Assembly: GCA_036504215.1 (NCBI GenBank)
Contig: DASXVO010000043.1
Location: forward strand, 51,128-115,127
DNA: 64,000 nucleotides
DNA from: Vicinamibacterales bacterium
GTDB taxonomy: Bacteria; Acidobacteriota; Vicinamibacteria; Vicinamibacterales; Fen-181
Direction: 5' to 3'
Position numbers and translations under genes: made by a program. The stretch's first letter is position 1. Each line of letters opens with the position of its first letter. The notes beneath the pieces were generated by a model. It worked only from the letters and a program-made list of their open reading frames with translations, was not told where the DNA came from and did not search any database. This document shows positions 1 through 9,228 of this stretch, piece by piece.

Positions 1-303
1 CACGCGCCGGTGTCGGTCCTCGAGCTGCGTCTCGAGAAAGCCGGTGAGACGCGGCGATCGGTGATCGAAGAAGTAGCCGAGGACGTGGAGATCCGAACCG
101 TGATGGAGGGAGGTGATCTCGATGCCCGGCACGCACATCAGGCCTTCGGCCGCGCACGCCGCTTTCATCCGGTCCAGTGCAGCCACGGTGTCGTGGTCTG
201 TCACGGCCACAACCGTGAGCCGCGCGCGCCTGGCCGCAACGGCGAGATCCTCCGGGGTGGCACGGCCGTCGGACGCCGTCGTGTGCAGGTGGAGGTCGAT
301 CAC
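1..303 (-). CDS. PHP-domain metal-dependent phosphoesterase (N-terminal part)
   Basis: The first 101 codons of a gene that runs off the left edge. Translating the minus strand from a GTG at 303 gives VIDLHLHTTASDGRATPEDL, then VTDHDT and PGIEIT. These are the HxH, D and TDHDT metal-ligand motifs of the PHP family of the TrpH/RNase AM (YciV) type, which remove nucleotides or phosphate from small nucleotides or RNA 5' ends. The GTG overlaps the stop of the Fur fusion gene (GTGA), so the two are translationally coupled in one transcript. The exact substrate cannot be judged from this fragment. Confidence 0.8.
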   Translation of the reverse strand, partial: MIDLHLHTTASDGRATPEDLAVAARRARLTVVAVTDHDTVAALDRMKAACAAEGLMCVPGIEITSLHHGSDLHVLGYFFDHRSPRLTGFLETQLEDRHRRV

Positions 304-1277
304 GCGCGGGCGCGAACCGTCTTCGCGGGTCGTCGGCGGCGTTTTGCCTGGCCCTGCCGGCGTTCCAGGGCGCGATACTCGCGGATGAGGAGTTCGAGAT
401 GATCGCGCTCCTCGTCGGCGAACTCGAGGAAGATCTGCTTGCCCTCCGAGTCCTCGAATCGCTCGCCGTAGCGCTTGAAGAACCGATGCGACGTGCGCTC
501 GCAGCGGATGCCAATCATCAGGGCCTGGAGATCATCGACGCCGCGAGCAATCTGCTCGGCGCCCGCCGCAAACAGACCGTTGGCCGCACCCTTGAAGAAC
601 AGGAACGTCGGCCTCGACTCGAGCCGGGGATCCTGCGCCAGCAATCGCTGGTAGCGATGCTCGAGCTTGCCCAGGTGTTCGCGCTCCTCCTCGGCCAGCC
701 GGCGGAGCACGGTGCGTCCCCGCGCGTCGCGCGTCGCCCGGGCGGCGCGCGTGTAGAACTCGAAGCCGCTGCGCTCGGTGGCGATGGCAATCCGCAGAGC
801 GTCGCGGGCGAACAGCAGTTCGGTGGTAATCGCGTCGGCCGGCGCGGTGCGCCCGGTCCGGCACTCCTCGCACGTCCCGTAGATCTGCAGCACGCTCTGC
901 CTGGCCGCGAAGTTGCGCGCCGAGGCAATTTCCTCGATCAGCGCCTCGATGTCGGAGCTGAGGAATTCCGACGACCGGTTGCAGGTCTTGCAGATGAGGT
1001 GGAAGTGACGCGGGTGCCTGTAGGAGTGCTCGAAGCGGAACCGGCCCTCGCCGAAGTCGACCTTGCGCGCGATGCCCGCCTCGACCATCCACTGGAGCGC
1101 ACGGTAGACGGTCGCCCGACTGATTCGCTGATCCTCGCGGTGAATCAGATCGTACAGATCGTCCGCGCTGAGGTGACCCTCGTGGCGGAGGAACACGTTG
1201 AGGATGAACTCGCGCTTGCTCGAGCGTTTGCTGCCCGCCGGGCGCAGACCATCGACATCAGCGAGAGTATGAGTCAT
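300..1277 (-). CDS. Fur-family regulator fused to a rubrerythrin-like diiron domain
   Basis: 325 residues in two domains. Residues 15-145 are a Fur/PerR winged helix: the helix-turn-helix around ISRATVYRAL (52-61), the HPRHFH metal site (88-93), and two zinc CxxC pairs (C96/C99 and C136/C139). Residues 150-305 form an erythrin-type four-helix bundle with a full diiron ligand set: E168, E198xxH201, E260 and E290xxH293. The C-terminal tail is Arg/Lys-rich. Fur proteins are normally 130-160 residues and stand alone. A fused diiron site suggests a regulator that senses iron, peroxide or oxygen directly, or a peroxidase tethered to DNA; this is inference. The gene lies 81 bases downstream of erpA in the same direction and overlaps the PHP gene by 4 bases. 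Confidence 0.88.
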   Translation of the reverse strand: MTHTLADVDGLRPAGSKRSSKREFILNVFLRHEGHLSADDLYDLIHREDQRISRATVYRALQWMVEAGIARKVDFGEGRFRFEHSYRHPRHFHLICKTCNRSSEFLSSDIEALIEEIASARNFAARQSVLQIYGTCEECRTGRTAPADAITTELLFARDALRIAIATERSGFEFYTRAARATRDARGRTVLRRLAEEEREHLGKLEHRYQRLLAQDPRLESRPTFLFFKGAANGLFAAGAEQIARGVDDLQALMIGIRCERTSHRFFKRYGERFEDSEGKQIFLEFADEERDHLELLIREYRALERRQGQAKRRRRPAKTVRARA

Positions 1278-1358
1278 GGCAGTTGCGGTCCTCGAATCGG
1301 CGGACGCGCGGACCCGCAGCCACGGTTTCCAACCGGAACCGCAACTGCCCGATCGGAA

Positions 1359-1730
1359 TCAGTGGCCGCCGTCTTCGTCCGTGGTGAACGACTGGCCGCA
1401 CCCGCAGGTGGACACGGCGTTCGGGTTCCGGATCGTAAAGCCTCCGCCCGAGATATTGTCCACGAAATCGACCTCGGCGCCCTTCAGGTACCGAACGCTG
1501 ATCGGATCGACGTAGAGTTTCACGCCGTTCGATTCGTACACCTGATCGGTGGTGCCTGGCTCCTCTTCGATCATCAGGCCGTACTGAAAGCCCGAGCAGC
1601 CGCCGCCCTGGACGAAGACGCGCAGACCCGAGTTCAGCTTGTTCTCCTCGGCCAGCAGTTCGGCGATCTTGGAGGCCGCCGTGGACGACACGTTGATGAT
1701 CGATATCGTTTCGTTGGTGGTGGTGGTCAT
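1359..1730 (-). CDS. erpA: Iron-sulfur cluster insertion protein, A-type carrier
   Basis: 123 residues. It carries the three invariant cluster-binding cysteines of A-type carriers: one in GGGCSGFQYG (near residue 45) and two in CGCG near the C terminus. A-type carriers receive Fe-S clusters from the Isc/Suf scaffold and pass them to apo-enzymes; the window encodes likely clients such as the class I fumarase next door. Length and motif spacing fit ErpA/IscA. The start ATG has a GGAGA ribosome site about 10 bases upstream and a good promoter ahead of it. It is first in an apparent erpA-fur fusion-PHP operon. Confidence 0.92.
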   Translation of the reverse strand: MTTTTNETISIINVSSTAASKIAELLAEENKLNSGLRVFVQGGGCSGFQYGLMIEEEPGTTDQVYESNGVKLYVDPISVRYLKGAEVDFVDNISGGGFTIRNPNAVSTCGCGQSFTTDEDGGH

Positions 1731-1756
1731 GGTTGTTGGGGGGTCTCCTTTCCGCG

Positions 1757-1785
1757 ATTATAGCGGCATCTTTGGGGCCAGACAA
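1757..1785 (-). promoter_or_regulatory. Sigma-70 type promoter of erpA
   Basis: On the minus strand TTGTCT (1785-1780), a 17-base spacer, then a perfect TATAAT (1762-1757). Transcription would start near 1750, leaving a roughly 20-base leader containing GGAGA before the erpA ATG. Confidence 0.7.
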
Positions 1786-1834
1786 GCCGCGCGCCAGGAC
1801 AACCACGGAGCATGACGAGACACTAAACCATTAC

Positions 1835-1847
1835 AACACATGGTGTT
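1835..1847. promoter_or_regulatory. Short inverted repeat upstream of erpA, possible operator
   Basis: AACAC-ATG-GTGTT is a perfect 5+3+5 dyad in an AT-richer patch between the fumarase stop and the erpA promoter. It lies about 50 bases upstream of the -35. It could be an operator for the linked Fur-type regulator, but it does not match the classic Fur box well. Confidence 0.3.
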
Positions 1848-1923
1848 AGGAGAAATACGGACAAGTTTGGACGGGTTGAAAATGAGGGCGCGAAGGGGCG
1901 GGCCGAAACCCGCCCCACCGCGG

Positions 1924-3438
1924 CTACGCCAGCGTGGCCAGCTGCTGCCCGGACGCCGTTTCCACGTCCTTGTGCAGGCTGTGCCCGTGGCTGTCCATCG
2001 TGACGATGACCGGGAAGTCACGGACCTGCAGGTGCCACATCGCTTCGGGCACGCCGAATTCGAGAAGCGACACGTCGGTCACCTTCTCGACGCACTTCGC
2101 ATAGAACTGCGCCGCGCCGCCGATGGCGCTGACATACACCGCGCCGTGATCCTTCAACGCCGACAGCGTCTTGGCGCCCATGCCGCCCTTCCCGATGACG
2201 ACCCGGATGCCGAACTTGCGGATGACTTCGCCCTGATACGGTTCCTCGCGCGCGCTCGTCGTCGGGCCGGCGGCCATCATCTTCCAGCCGTCGCCGTCCT
2301 TGAGGACGACCGGGCCGCAGTGGTAGAGGACGCCGCCGTTCAGGTTGACCGGTGGATCGTGCTTCATCAGGTGCGAGTGCACCGAGTCGCGTCCGGTGTA
2401 CATCATCCCGTTCAACAGCACGACGTCGCCGACCTCGAGGGCGCGGATCTGATCCTCCGAGATCGGTGAGGTGAGCACCACTTCCTTCCCGGTGCGTGTG
2501 AAGCCGGCTTGATCGAGCATCGGCACCACCGGGTGTGACGGGTCGCGGTAGATCCACCGACGGATGGAGCCGTCCTTCGCGTCGAGCACGATGCCCAGTC
2601 GGCGGAACGCCCAGCAATCGTAGGCAACCGAGACGAAGAAGCAGGCGGGCAGGCGGTTGAGCATGCCCACCTTGCAGCCGATGAGCGATGTCTTGCCGCC
2701 GAAGCCCATGGTGCCGACTCCGAGGACGTTGACCGTCTTCATGATCGTCGCCTCGAGCTCGGCCAGCTTCGGGTCGGGGTTCACGTCGTCGAGCGTTCGA
2801 AAGAGCTGCCGCTTCGCGTGGAGGTAGCCGCTCGCACGGTCGCCGCCGATGCAGACGCCGACCGCGCCCGGGCTGCAGCCCTTGCCCTGCGCCTGCCAGA
2901 CCGCGTGCAGGATGCACTTGCGGACCCCCTCGAGGTCGCGATCGGCGCGGCCGAGGTGGGCCAGTTCGCACGGCACCGAATACTGGATGTTGGTGTTCTC
3001 GCAGCCGCCCCCCTTGAGGAGCAGCTTCACTTCGATCTCGTCCTGCTCTCCCTGTTCGAAGTGAATGACAGGCGAGCCCGGACCGAGGTTGTTGCCGGAA
3101 TTCTTCCCGGTGACCGAGTCCACGGAGTTCGGGCGCAGTTTGCCCCGGCGCGTGGCTTCGGCAATCGCGTCGCGGATCTGTTGGGCCATCCACGTCTGGT
3201 TGGCGCCAACGGGCACCTTGATCTCGAAGGTGGGCATGCCAGTGTCCTGGCAGATTGCGCCCTCACCTTCGGCCGCCTGATCGATGTTCTCGGCGATGAT
3301 CGTCAGTGCCTGGGCCGATTGCGTGCCTGCGGGTTCGCCATCGAGGGCGGCTGCGACCGCGGCCCTCACATCGGGCGCGAGATCGGTGGACGTCTTGATG
3401 ATGAGCTCGAGGATGCTGCCGAAGAAGGCTGGTAACAT
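1924..3438 (-). CDS. Class I (Fe-S) fumarate hydratase, alpha and beta domains fused
   Basis: 504 residues. Catalyses reversible hydration of fumarate to malate in the TCA cycle with a [4Fe-4S] cluster. The alpha domain (about 1-285) contains CQDTGMPTF, the KNSGNNLGPGSP stretch and GGGCENTN; the beta domain (about 320-504) contains LNGMMYTGRDSVHSHL, YHCGPVV, AAGPTTSAR and GKGGMG. Cysteines in CQDTG, GGGCEN and IGCKVG are the expected cluster ligands. Two-subunit enzymes split these domains; here they are one chain, as in FumA/FumB. A longer open frame extends upstream, but the ATG at 3438 is chosen because a -10 box TATACT ends 6 bases before it and the upstream part overlaps the divergent aspA. 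L-tartrate dehydratase is a less likely alternative. Confidence 0.9.
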   Translation of the reverse strand: MLPAFFGSILELIIKTSTDLAPDVRAAVAAALDGEPAGTQSAQALTIIAENIDQAAEGEGAICQDTGMPTFEIKVPVGANQTWMAQQIRDAIAEATRRGKLRPNSVDSVTGKNSGNNLGPGSPVIHFEQGEQDEIEVKLLLKGGGCENTNIQYSVPCELAHLGRADRDLEGVRKCILHAVWQAQGKGCSPGAVGVCIGGDRASGYLHAKRQLFRTLDDVNPDPKLAELEATIMKTVNVLGVGTMGFGGKTSLIGCKVGMLNRLPACFFVSVAYDCWAFRRLGIVLDAKDGSIRRWIYRDPSHPVVPMLDQAGFTRTGKEVVLTSPISEDQIRALEVGDVVLLNGMMYTGRDSVHSHLMKHDPPVNLNGGVLYHCGPVVLKDGDGWKMMAAGPTTSAREEPYQGEVIRKFGIRVVIGKGGMGAKTLSALKDHGAVYVSAIGGAAQFYAKCVEKVTDVSLLEFGVPEAMWHLQVRDFPVIVTMDSHGHSLHKDVETASGQQLATLA

Positions 3439-3444
3439 GGCGAG

Positions 3445-3452
3445 AGTATAAT
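3445..3452. promoter_or_regulatory. Overlapping divergent -10 boxes for fumarase and aspA
   Basis: Minus-strand TATACT at 3450-3445 is followed by 6 bases and the fumarase ATG (3438). Plus-strand TATAAT at 3447-3452 is followed by 13 bases and the aspA ATG (3466). The two hexamers share four base pairs on opposite strands, so two polymerases could not occupy both at once. Confidence 0.65.
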
Positions 3453-3465
3453 ACCGACAGGCTCC

Positions 3466-4869
3466 ATGTCGTACCGGATTGAACGCGATCCACTTGGCGA
3501 GCGACCGGTGCCGGCCGGCGCCTACTACGGCATCCAGACCCAGCGTGCCGTCGAGAACTTCCCCATCAGCGGCCTTCGCCTTCCGAACGACTTCATCACG
3601 GCGACGATCCTGATCAAGCGTGCCGCCGCGCGCGCAAATATCGAGGTGGGCCGGCTCCCCGCGCGGATCGGCGAGGCGATCGTGCGAGCGGCGGACGAGA
3701 TTCTCGCGGGACAACTGCGAGACCAGTTCGTCGTGGACGTGTACCAGGCGGGCGCCGGCACGTCGCACAACATGAATGCGAACGAAGTGCTGGCCAATCG
3801 TGCCGCAGAGCTGCTCGGAGGCGCGCGAGGGACGTACGATCTCGTGCACCCGAACGACCACGTCAATATGGGCCAGTCCACCAACGACGTCTTCCCGACC
3901 GCCACGCGGCTGGCGCTGCTCCTCGGTCTGACGCCTCTCGTCGCCGCCGCCCGCGGCCTGGCCGCGGCATTCGGCCGCAAGGCGGAGACGTTCGAAGACA
4001 TCCTTAAAGTCGGCCGCACGCACCTGCAGGACGCGGTGCCGATGACGCTCGGCCAGGAGTTCAGTGGGTACCACGGGTGTCTCACCATTGCCGCGGACGA
4101 AGTCGAACGCGCGGCGGCCGGACTGCGCGAGTTGAATCTCGGGGCCACGGCCGTCGGGACCGGACTCAATGCGGGTCCGGAATTCGTGGACCGCGCCATG
4201 TCGCACCTGCGCGGGGTCACCGGACTCGATGTCGTGCCCGCGACCAACCGCTTCCGTGTCACGCAGAGCATGGGCGACGTGCTGTCCTACTCGGGAGCGG
4301 TGCGCCGGCTGGCCGTCGAACTTGGAAAGATCGCGAGCGATCTGCGGCTGCTCAGCATGGGGCCGCGCGCCGGTCTTGGGGAGATCACCCTGCCCGCCGC
4401 CCAGCCCGGCTCGTCGATCATGCCAGGGAAGGTCAATCCATCCGTCCCGGAGATGGTGAACCAGGTCTGCTTCCAGGTGCTCGGGTGCGACGCCACCGTC
4501 GCCGCGGCGTGTGAAGCCGGCCAGCTCGAGCTGAACGTGATGATGCCGGTCATCGCCTGGAACCTGCTCCATGCGACCACCATCCTGCGCGCGGCGATGC
4601 AGGCGCTGCGCGAGCGGACGGTGGAGGGAATCGAAGCAAACCCCGTGCGTTGCCGTGAACTGCTCGATCGGAGCACGGCCATCGCCACGGCCCTGAGCCC
4701 GTACATCGGCTATGCCGCGACTGCGGAAATCGCCAAGGCGTCGGTCGCGTCCGGCAGACCCATACGCGACCTCGTGCTCGAACGAGGCTTGCTCGACGCG
4801 GACGCGCTCGATAGGATCCTCTCGCCGGCGGCTATGACCCGGCCCGGTGTCGCCGGCACATCGCTCTGA
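3466..4869 (+). CDS. aspA: Aspartate ammonia-lyase (fumarase C superfamily)
   Basis: 467 residues. Converts L-aspartate to fumarate and ammonia. The family signature GSSIMPGKVNPSVPEMVNQV holds the catalytic flexible loop. The aspartase-type continuation (PSVPEMVNQVCFQV rather than the fumarase TQCEA), with DQFVVDVYQAGAGTSHNMN, HPNDHVNMGQSTND and GRTHLQDAVPMTLGQEF, favours AspA over FumC. It is divergent from the Fe-S fumarase, 27 bases apart, so the pair links aspartate nitrogen release to the TCA pool of fumarate. FumC function is the alternative and cannot be fully excluded by eye. Confidence 0.8.
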   Translation: MSYRIERDPLGERPVPAGAYYGIQTQRAVENFPISGLRLPNDFITATILIKRAAARANIEVGRLPARIGEAIVRAADEILAGQLRDQFVVDVYQAGAGTSHNMNANEVLANRAAELLGGARGTYDLVHPNDHVNMGQSTNDVFPTATRLALLLGLTPLVAAARGLAAAFGRKAETFEDILKVGRTHLQDAVPMTLGQEFSGYHGCLTIAADEVERAAAGLRELNLGATAVGTGLNAGPEFVDRAMSHLRGVTGLDVVPATNRFRVTQSMGDVLSYSGAVRRLAVELGKIASDLRLLSMGPRAGLGEITLPAAQPGSSIMPGKVNPSVPEMVNQVCFQVLGCDATVAAACEAGQLELNVMMPVIAWNLLHATTILRAAMQALRERTVEGIEANPVRCRELLDRSTAIATALSPYIGYAATAEIAKASVASGRPIRDLVLERGLLDADALDRILSPAAMTRPGVAGTSL

Positions 4870-4875
4870 TCGACC

Positions 4876-5535
4876 ATGTTGTCCTTTTCTCGATGCGCTC
4901 GTGCGGCGCTCGTCCTCGCGGTCGTGGCAACGGCTGTTGCGTCGGCCCAGAACCGCCACGGCGTGGGACTGTTCAATCCCACCGATCTCGGCCTGCTCGA
5001 GAGCCCCGACCGCGACAACTGGCAGAAGCCCGACCAGATTATGGACTCGCTCGGAATTGCCGACGGCGCCAAGGTCGCAGACGTCGGCGCGGGCGGCGGC
5101 TACTTCACGGTGCGGCTCGCTCGCCGGGTCGGTCCGAACGGCACGGTCTGGGCGGAGGACGTGCAGGCGGCCATGCTCGAGGCGATCAAGCGCCGCGTGG
5201 CCAAGGAGAACCTGCGTAACGTACGCTACGGGCAGGGCACCGGCGTCGATCCCCTGCTGCCGGCTGGCACGCTCGATGCCGTCCTCATCGTCGAGACCTA
5301 CCGGGAGATTCAGTACGGCAATCCGCTGCTCTTCCTGCGAAACGTGCGCGCGGCACTCCGCGAGGGCGGACGCCTGGGCATCGTGGACTACAAGAAGGGC
5401 GATGGCGGCCCTGGCCCGGACGGCGCGCGGCCGGATCCGGACACCATCATCGCCGTGGCCGAACGCGCCGGGTTGCGCCTCGCGAAGCGCGAGAGCTTCC
5501 TGCCGTTCCAGTTCTTCCTGGTCTTCGTGAAGTGA
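4876..5535 (+). CDS. Exported class I SAM-dependent methyltransferase-like protein
   Basis: 219 residues. The N terminus is a typical signal peptide (basic start, hydrophobic core, cleavage around AVASAQ, residues 20-25). It is followed by a Rossmann methyltransferase fold: motif I VADVGAGGGYFTVRLA (about 67-82), the acidic motif WAEDVQ, and a post-I region with LDAVLIVETYRE. A methyltransferase outside the cytoplasm is puzzling because SAM is not known to be available there. Either the leader is not cleaved, or the fold has another role. It lies 6 bases after aspA and 35 before thiD. Confidence 0.75.
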   Translation: MLSFSRCARAALVLAVVATAVASAQNRHGVGLFNPTDLGLLESPDRDNWQKPDQIMDSLGIADGAKVADVGAGGGYFTVRLARRVGPNGTVWAEDVQAAMLEAIKRRVAKENLRNVRYGQGTGVDPLLPAGTLDAVLIVETYREIQYGNPLLFLRNVRAALREGGRLGIVDYKKGDGGPGPDGARPDPDTIIAVAERAGLRLAKRESFLPFQFFLVFVK

Positions 5536-5558
5536 CGGGGCGCGGCCGCCTCTCCGCC

Positions 5559-5564
5559 TACAAT
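5559..5564 (+). promoter_or_regulatory. -10 box for leaderless thiD
   Basis: TACAAT ends exactly 6 bases before the thiD ATG at 5571, so the transcript probably begins at or next to the start codon. Confidence 0.55.
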
Positions 5565-5570
5565 GTCCCC

Positions 5571-6365
5571 ATGAAGGTGGCACTCACGATCGCAGGCAGC
5601 GATTCCGGCGGCGGCGCCGGTATCCAGGCCGACATGAAGACGTTCGCTGCGCACGGCGTCTACGGCACGAGTGCCATTGCCGCCGTGACCGCACAGAACA
5701 CGCTGGGCGTGACGGGCTTCATCGCGCTCCCGGCCGACATGGTCATCGCGCAGATGGAGGCCGTGGCGTCCGACATCGGCGTCGATGCCGTCAAGACGGG
5801 CATGCTGGCCAACGCGGCCATCGTCGAGGCCGTGTCTGCGGCGATCGACGAACTCGAACTGCCGTTCGTCGTGGTCGATCCGGTGATGATTGCGAAGAGC
5901 GGCGACCGATTGCTCGAGCAGGAAGCGGTCGCGGCAATCAAGACCGAACTGCTCCGGCGGGCGTTCGTGGTGACACCCAACGCGCCGGAGGCGGGGGAAC
6001 TGGCCGGGATGACCGTCCATTCCGCTGCCGACGCTCGTGAAGCGGCCCGACGAATCCACGCGCTTGGACCGAATGCCGTCATCATCAAGGGCGGCCACCT
6101 GGACGGCGCCGAAGTGGTCGATTTGCTCTTCGACGGCCGGGAGTTCACCGAGTTCAGGGGGCCGCGGGTCGAGAGCCGCAACTCGCACGGCACGGGCTGC
6201 ACCTTCTCCGCGGCGCTTGCGGCCAATCTCGCCCTCGGCCACTCCCTGGCCGACGCGACCCGCCGGGCGAAGGATTACGTGGTCGGCGCCATCCGGCACG
6301 GCCTGCCGATCGGGCACGGGCACGGTCCGATGGATCACTTCTGGAGGGGCCTGCCGGCTCGGTAG
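5571..6365 (+). CDS. thiD: Hydroxymethylpyrimidine/phosphomethylpyrimidine kinase
   Basis: 264 residues. Phosphorylates HMP and HMP-P in thiamine synthesis. It begins [21 protein letters not shown], the substrate-binding [13 protein letters not shown] motif. It also has TAVTAQNT-type (here [12 protein letters not shown]), [28 protein letters not shown], and the catalytic loop [18 protein letters not shown] near residue 205. No other thi genes are in the window and no TPP riboswitch was seen upstream. The ATG at 5571 is preferred over the upstream open frame, which overlaps the previous gene. Confidence 0.94.
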   Translation: MKVALTIAGSDSGGGAGIQADMKTFAAHGVYGTSAIAAVTAQNTLGVTGFIALPADMVIAQMEAVASDIGVDAVKTGMLANAAIVEAVSAAIDELELPFVVVDPVMIAKSGDRLLEQEAVAAIKTELLRRAFVVTPNAPEAGELAGMTVHSAADAREAARRIHALGPNAVIIKGGHLDGAEVVDLLFDGREFTEFRGPRVESRNSHGTGCTFSAALAANLALGHSLADATRRAKDYVVGAIRHGLPIGHGHGPMDHFWRGLPAR

Positions 6366-6406
6366 GCACTTTGTGGTTGTATCCGGGGCCGTATCCCGCC
6401 GCAGGC

Positions 6407-6412
6407 TATACT
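6407..6412 (+). promoter_or_regulatory. -10 box for leaderless moaE
   Basis: TATACT ends 6 bases before the GTG at 6419, again placing the transcript start at the initiation codon. This decides the moaE start. Confidence 0.55.
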
Positions 6413-6418
6413 TGTGGG

Positions 6419-6916
6419 GTGGCTGACCGCGTCGTCGCTATCGGATCTGAGCCGCTGGATCCCGCCGAGGTGGTGCGCCTCGTGTCGGAGGCTGAGCCGG
6501 GCGGGCCATCGGCTGCCAACGGCGCGATCGTCACCTTCATCGGCACGGTCCGCGGTGACAACCAGGGACACCGCGTCCTGCGGCTGGAGTACGAAGCGTA
6601 CGAGCCGCTCGCGCTCCGCGCGTTCCGCCTGATTGTGGGCGAGACGAGCGGGCGCTGGCCGGGCGCGCGCGTGGCGTTCCACCACCGCACGGGCCGAGTC
6701 GAGCTTGGCGAGGCGAGCGTGGTGATTGCGGCCTCGTCGCCGCATCGCGCCGAGGCGTTCGCCGCGTGCCGCTACGTGATCGAGCGCATCAAGCAGATCG
6801 CGCCGGTCTGGAAGCGCGAGTACTTCGAGGGCGGCGACGTGTGGATCGAAGGCGCCACCGCTGACCCGGACGATGAGCGGGCGCGCGAGGAGGCATACCG
6901 GCGATCATGCGCGTGA
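6419..6916 (+). CDS. moaE: Molybdopterin synthase catalytic subunit
   Basis: 165 residues from GTG 6419. MoaE inserts sulfur carried by MoaD into precursor Z (cPMP) to make molybdopterin. Visible signatures are GAIVTFIGTVR, LRLEYEAYEPLA, AFHHRTGRVELGEASVVIA, and the active-site region ERIKQIAPVWKREYFEGGDVW with the catalytic lysines. A TTG-initiated extension to 6371 is open, but it has no similarity and lies upstream of the -10 box. The last bases overlap moaD by 10, so the two subunits are probably co-translated. Confidence 0.93.
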   Translation: MADRVVAIGSEPLDPAEVVRLVSEAEPGGPSAANGAIVTFIGTVRGDNQGHRVLRLEYEAYEPLALRAFRLIVGETSGRWPGARVAFHHRTGRVELGEASVVIAASSPHRAEAFAACRYVIERIKQIAPVWKREYFEGGDVWIEGATADPDDERAREEAYRRSCA

Positions 6917-7158
6917 GGATCAGGCTGTTCGGCCGTCTCCACGATCTCGCCGGAGCCAGCGAGCTGGACCGGGATGTTCCCGGCGAGGCGACCGTCGGCG
7001 AGGTGTGGGCCTTGCTGGTGGCCGACGCGCCGGCGATTGCGCCGTATGCTCGCGCCGTGTCAGCGGCGGTGAACGCCGATTTCGCACGAATGACGACCAG
7101 GCTGGCCGACGGTGACGAGGTGGCGTTCCTGCCGCCGGTCTCCGGCGGTCGCGCATAG
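6907..7158 (+). CDS. moaD: Molybdopterin synthase sulfur carrier subunit with a two-residue C-terminal extension
   Basis: 83 residues with the ubiquitin-like MoaD fold: [17 protein letters not shown] at the start and the usual [13 protein letters not shown] at the end. Normally the chain stops at the double glycine, whose terminal carboxylate is adenylated by MoeB and thiocarboxylated. Here the codons after GG are CGC GCA TAG, adding Arg-Ala. The extension would block activation unless trimmed. It follows moaE with a 10-base overlap and precedes prfA. Confidence 0.88.
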   Translation: MRVRIRLFGRLHDLAGASELDRDVPGEATVGEVWALLVADAPAIAPYARAVSAAVNADFARMTTRLADGDEVAFLPPVSGGRA

Positions 7159-7166
7159 ACAGCATC

Positions 7167-8240
<1,074 letters not shown>

Positions 8241-8249
8241 CGCCGTGCC

Positions 8250-9143
8250 ATGACACTCAACGAACTCGTATTGACGGCGCGCAAGCGCCTCACCGATGCG
8301 GACATCGGCTTGGACCAGGCCGCGATGGATGCGTCGCTGCTCGCGCGCGAGGTGCTTGGTTGGGATCTCGCGAAGTTCCTGGCGCACCAGACCGACACCG
8401 CGCCCGCGGGATTCGCCGACCGGTTCGACACGCTCGTGGCCCGCCGCGCCGCGCGCGAACCCATCTCCGAGATCATCGGCCGCCGGGAGTTCTGGGGCCT
8501 CGACTTCGAGGTGGGCCGCGACGTCCTCACGCCGCGACCCGAAACCGAGTTCATCGTCGAGGAAGCGATCGCGTGCCTGGCCGAAGGCCCAGCGGGCCAC
8601 ACGTCCGGCGCCGCGACGGCCGTCCGGGCCGGTGAGGGCGTGACCATCGTGGATGTCGGCACCGGCTGCGGATGCCTGGCCGTGTGTCTCGCCCGCGAAT
8701 TCCCCGCTGCCCGGATCGTGGCCACGGACATCTCGGCAGCGGCGCTGGCCGTGGCGGTCCGGAACGCGAGACGACATGGCGTGGCCGACCGCATCCAGTT
8801 CCACCAGGCTTCACTGCTCGACGGCGTGGACGGCCCGGTGTCTCTCATTGTCTCGAATCCGCCGTACGTGCCGGGGCGGTTCATCGGCGGCCTCCCGCCC
8901 GAGGTCCGCGACCACGAGCCCCACGTGGCGCTCGATGGCGGCAGTGACGGACTGCAGCTCATCGCGGCGATCGTCGACACCGCACCGCCGCGCCTGATGC
9001 CGCGCGGGTGGCTGGTCATGGAGTTCGGCTACGGACAAGACGATGACGTCCGCCGAATCGTCGGGCCGTCACAACTGGAACTCGTGAGAATCAGGGACGA
9101 CCTGCAGGGCATTCCCCGGACCGCCGTCTGCCGCAGGCTGTAG
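8250..9143 (+). CDS. prmC: Release factor glutamine N5-methyltransferase
   Basis: 297 residues. Methylates the GGQ glutamine of release factors using SAM. The N-terminal helical domain (1-90) carries SEIIGRREFWGLDFEV. The methyltransferase domain has motif I VDVGTGCGCLAVCLA and the hallmark substrate-binding NPPY (SNPPYVPG). It follows prfA by 9 bases, the classic gene order. Some insertion is present after the FIVEEAI helix (residues about 105-130), a Gly/Ala-rich loop. Confidence 0.94.
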   Translation: MTLNELVLTARKRLTDADIGLDQAAMDASLLAREVLGWDLAKFLAHQTDTAPAGFADRFDTLVARRAAREPISEIIGRREFWGLDFEVGRDVLTPRPETEFIVEEAIACLAEGPAGHTSGAATAVRAGEGVTIVDVGTGCGCLAVCLAREFPAARIVATDISAAALAVAVRNARRHGVADRIQFHQASLLDGVDGPVSLIVSNPPYVPGRFIGGLPPEVRDHEPHVALDGGSDGLQLIAAIVDTAPPRLMPRGWLVMEFGYGQDDDVRRIVGPSQLELVRIRDDLQGIPRTAVCRRL

Positions 9144-9228
9144 CGATTCGAGCACGGCTCAGCGGCTTGCCCCACGAGGATCGATGCGCCGCCAGCCAGG
9201 AGGCGCGCGCGACGAGGATTGACTGACG

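Noticed and set aside
3439..5583. N-terminal extension of fumarase across aspA
   Set aside because: The extension is antisense to aspA and the methyltransferase gene; the fumarase domain starts at 3438 behind a -10 box.
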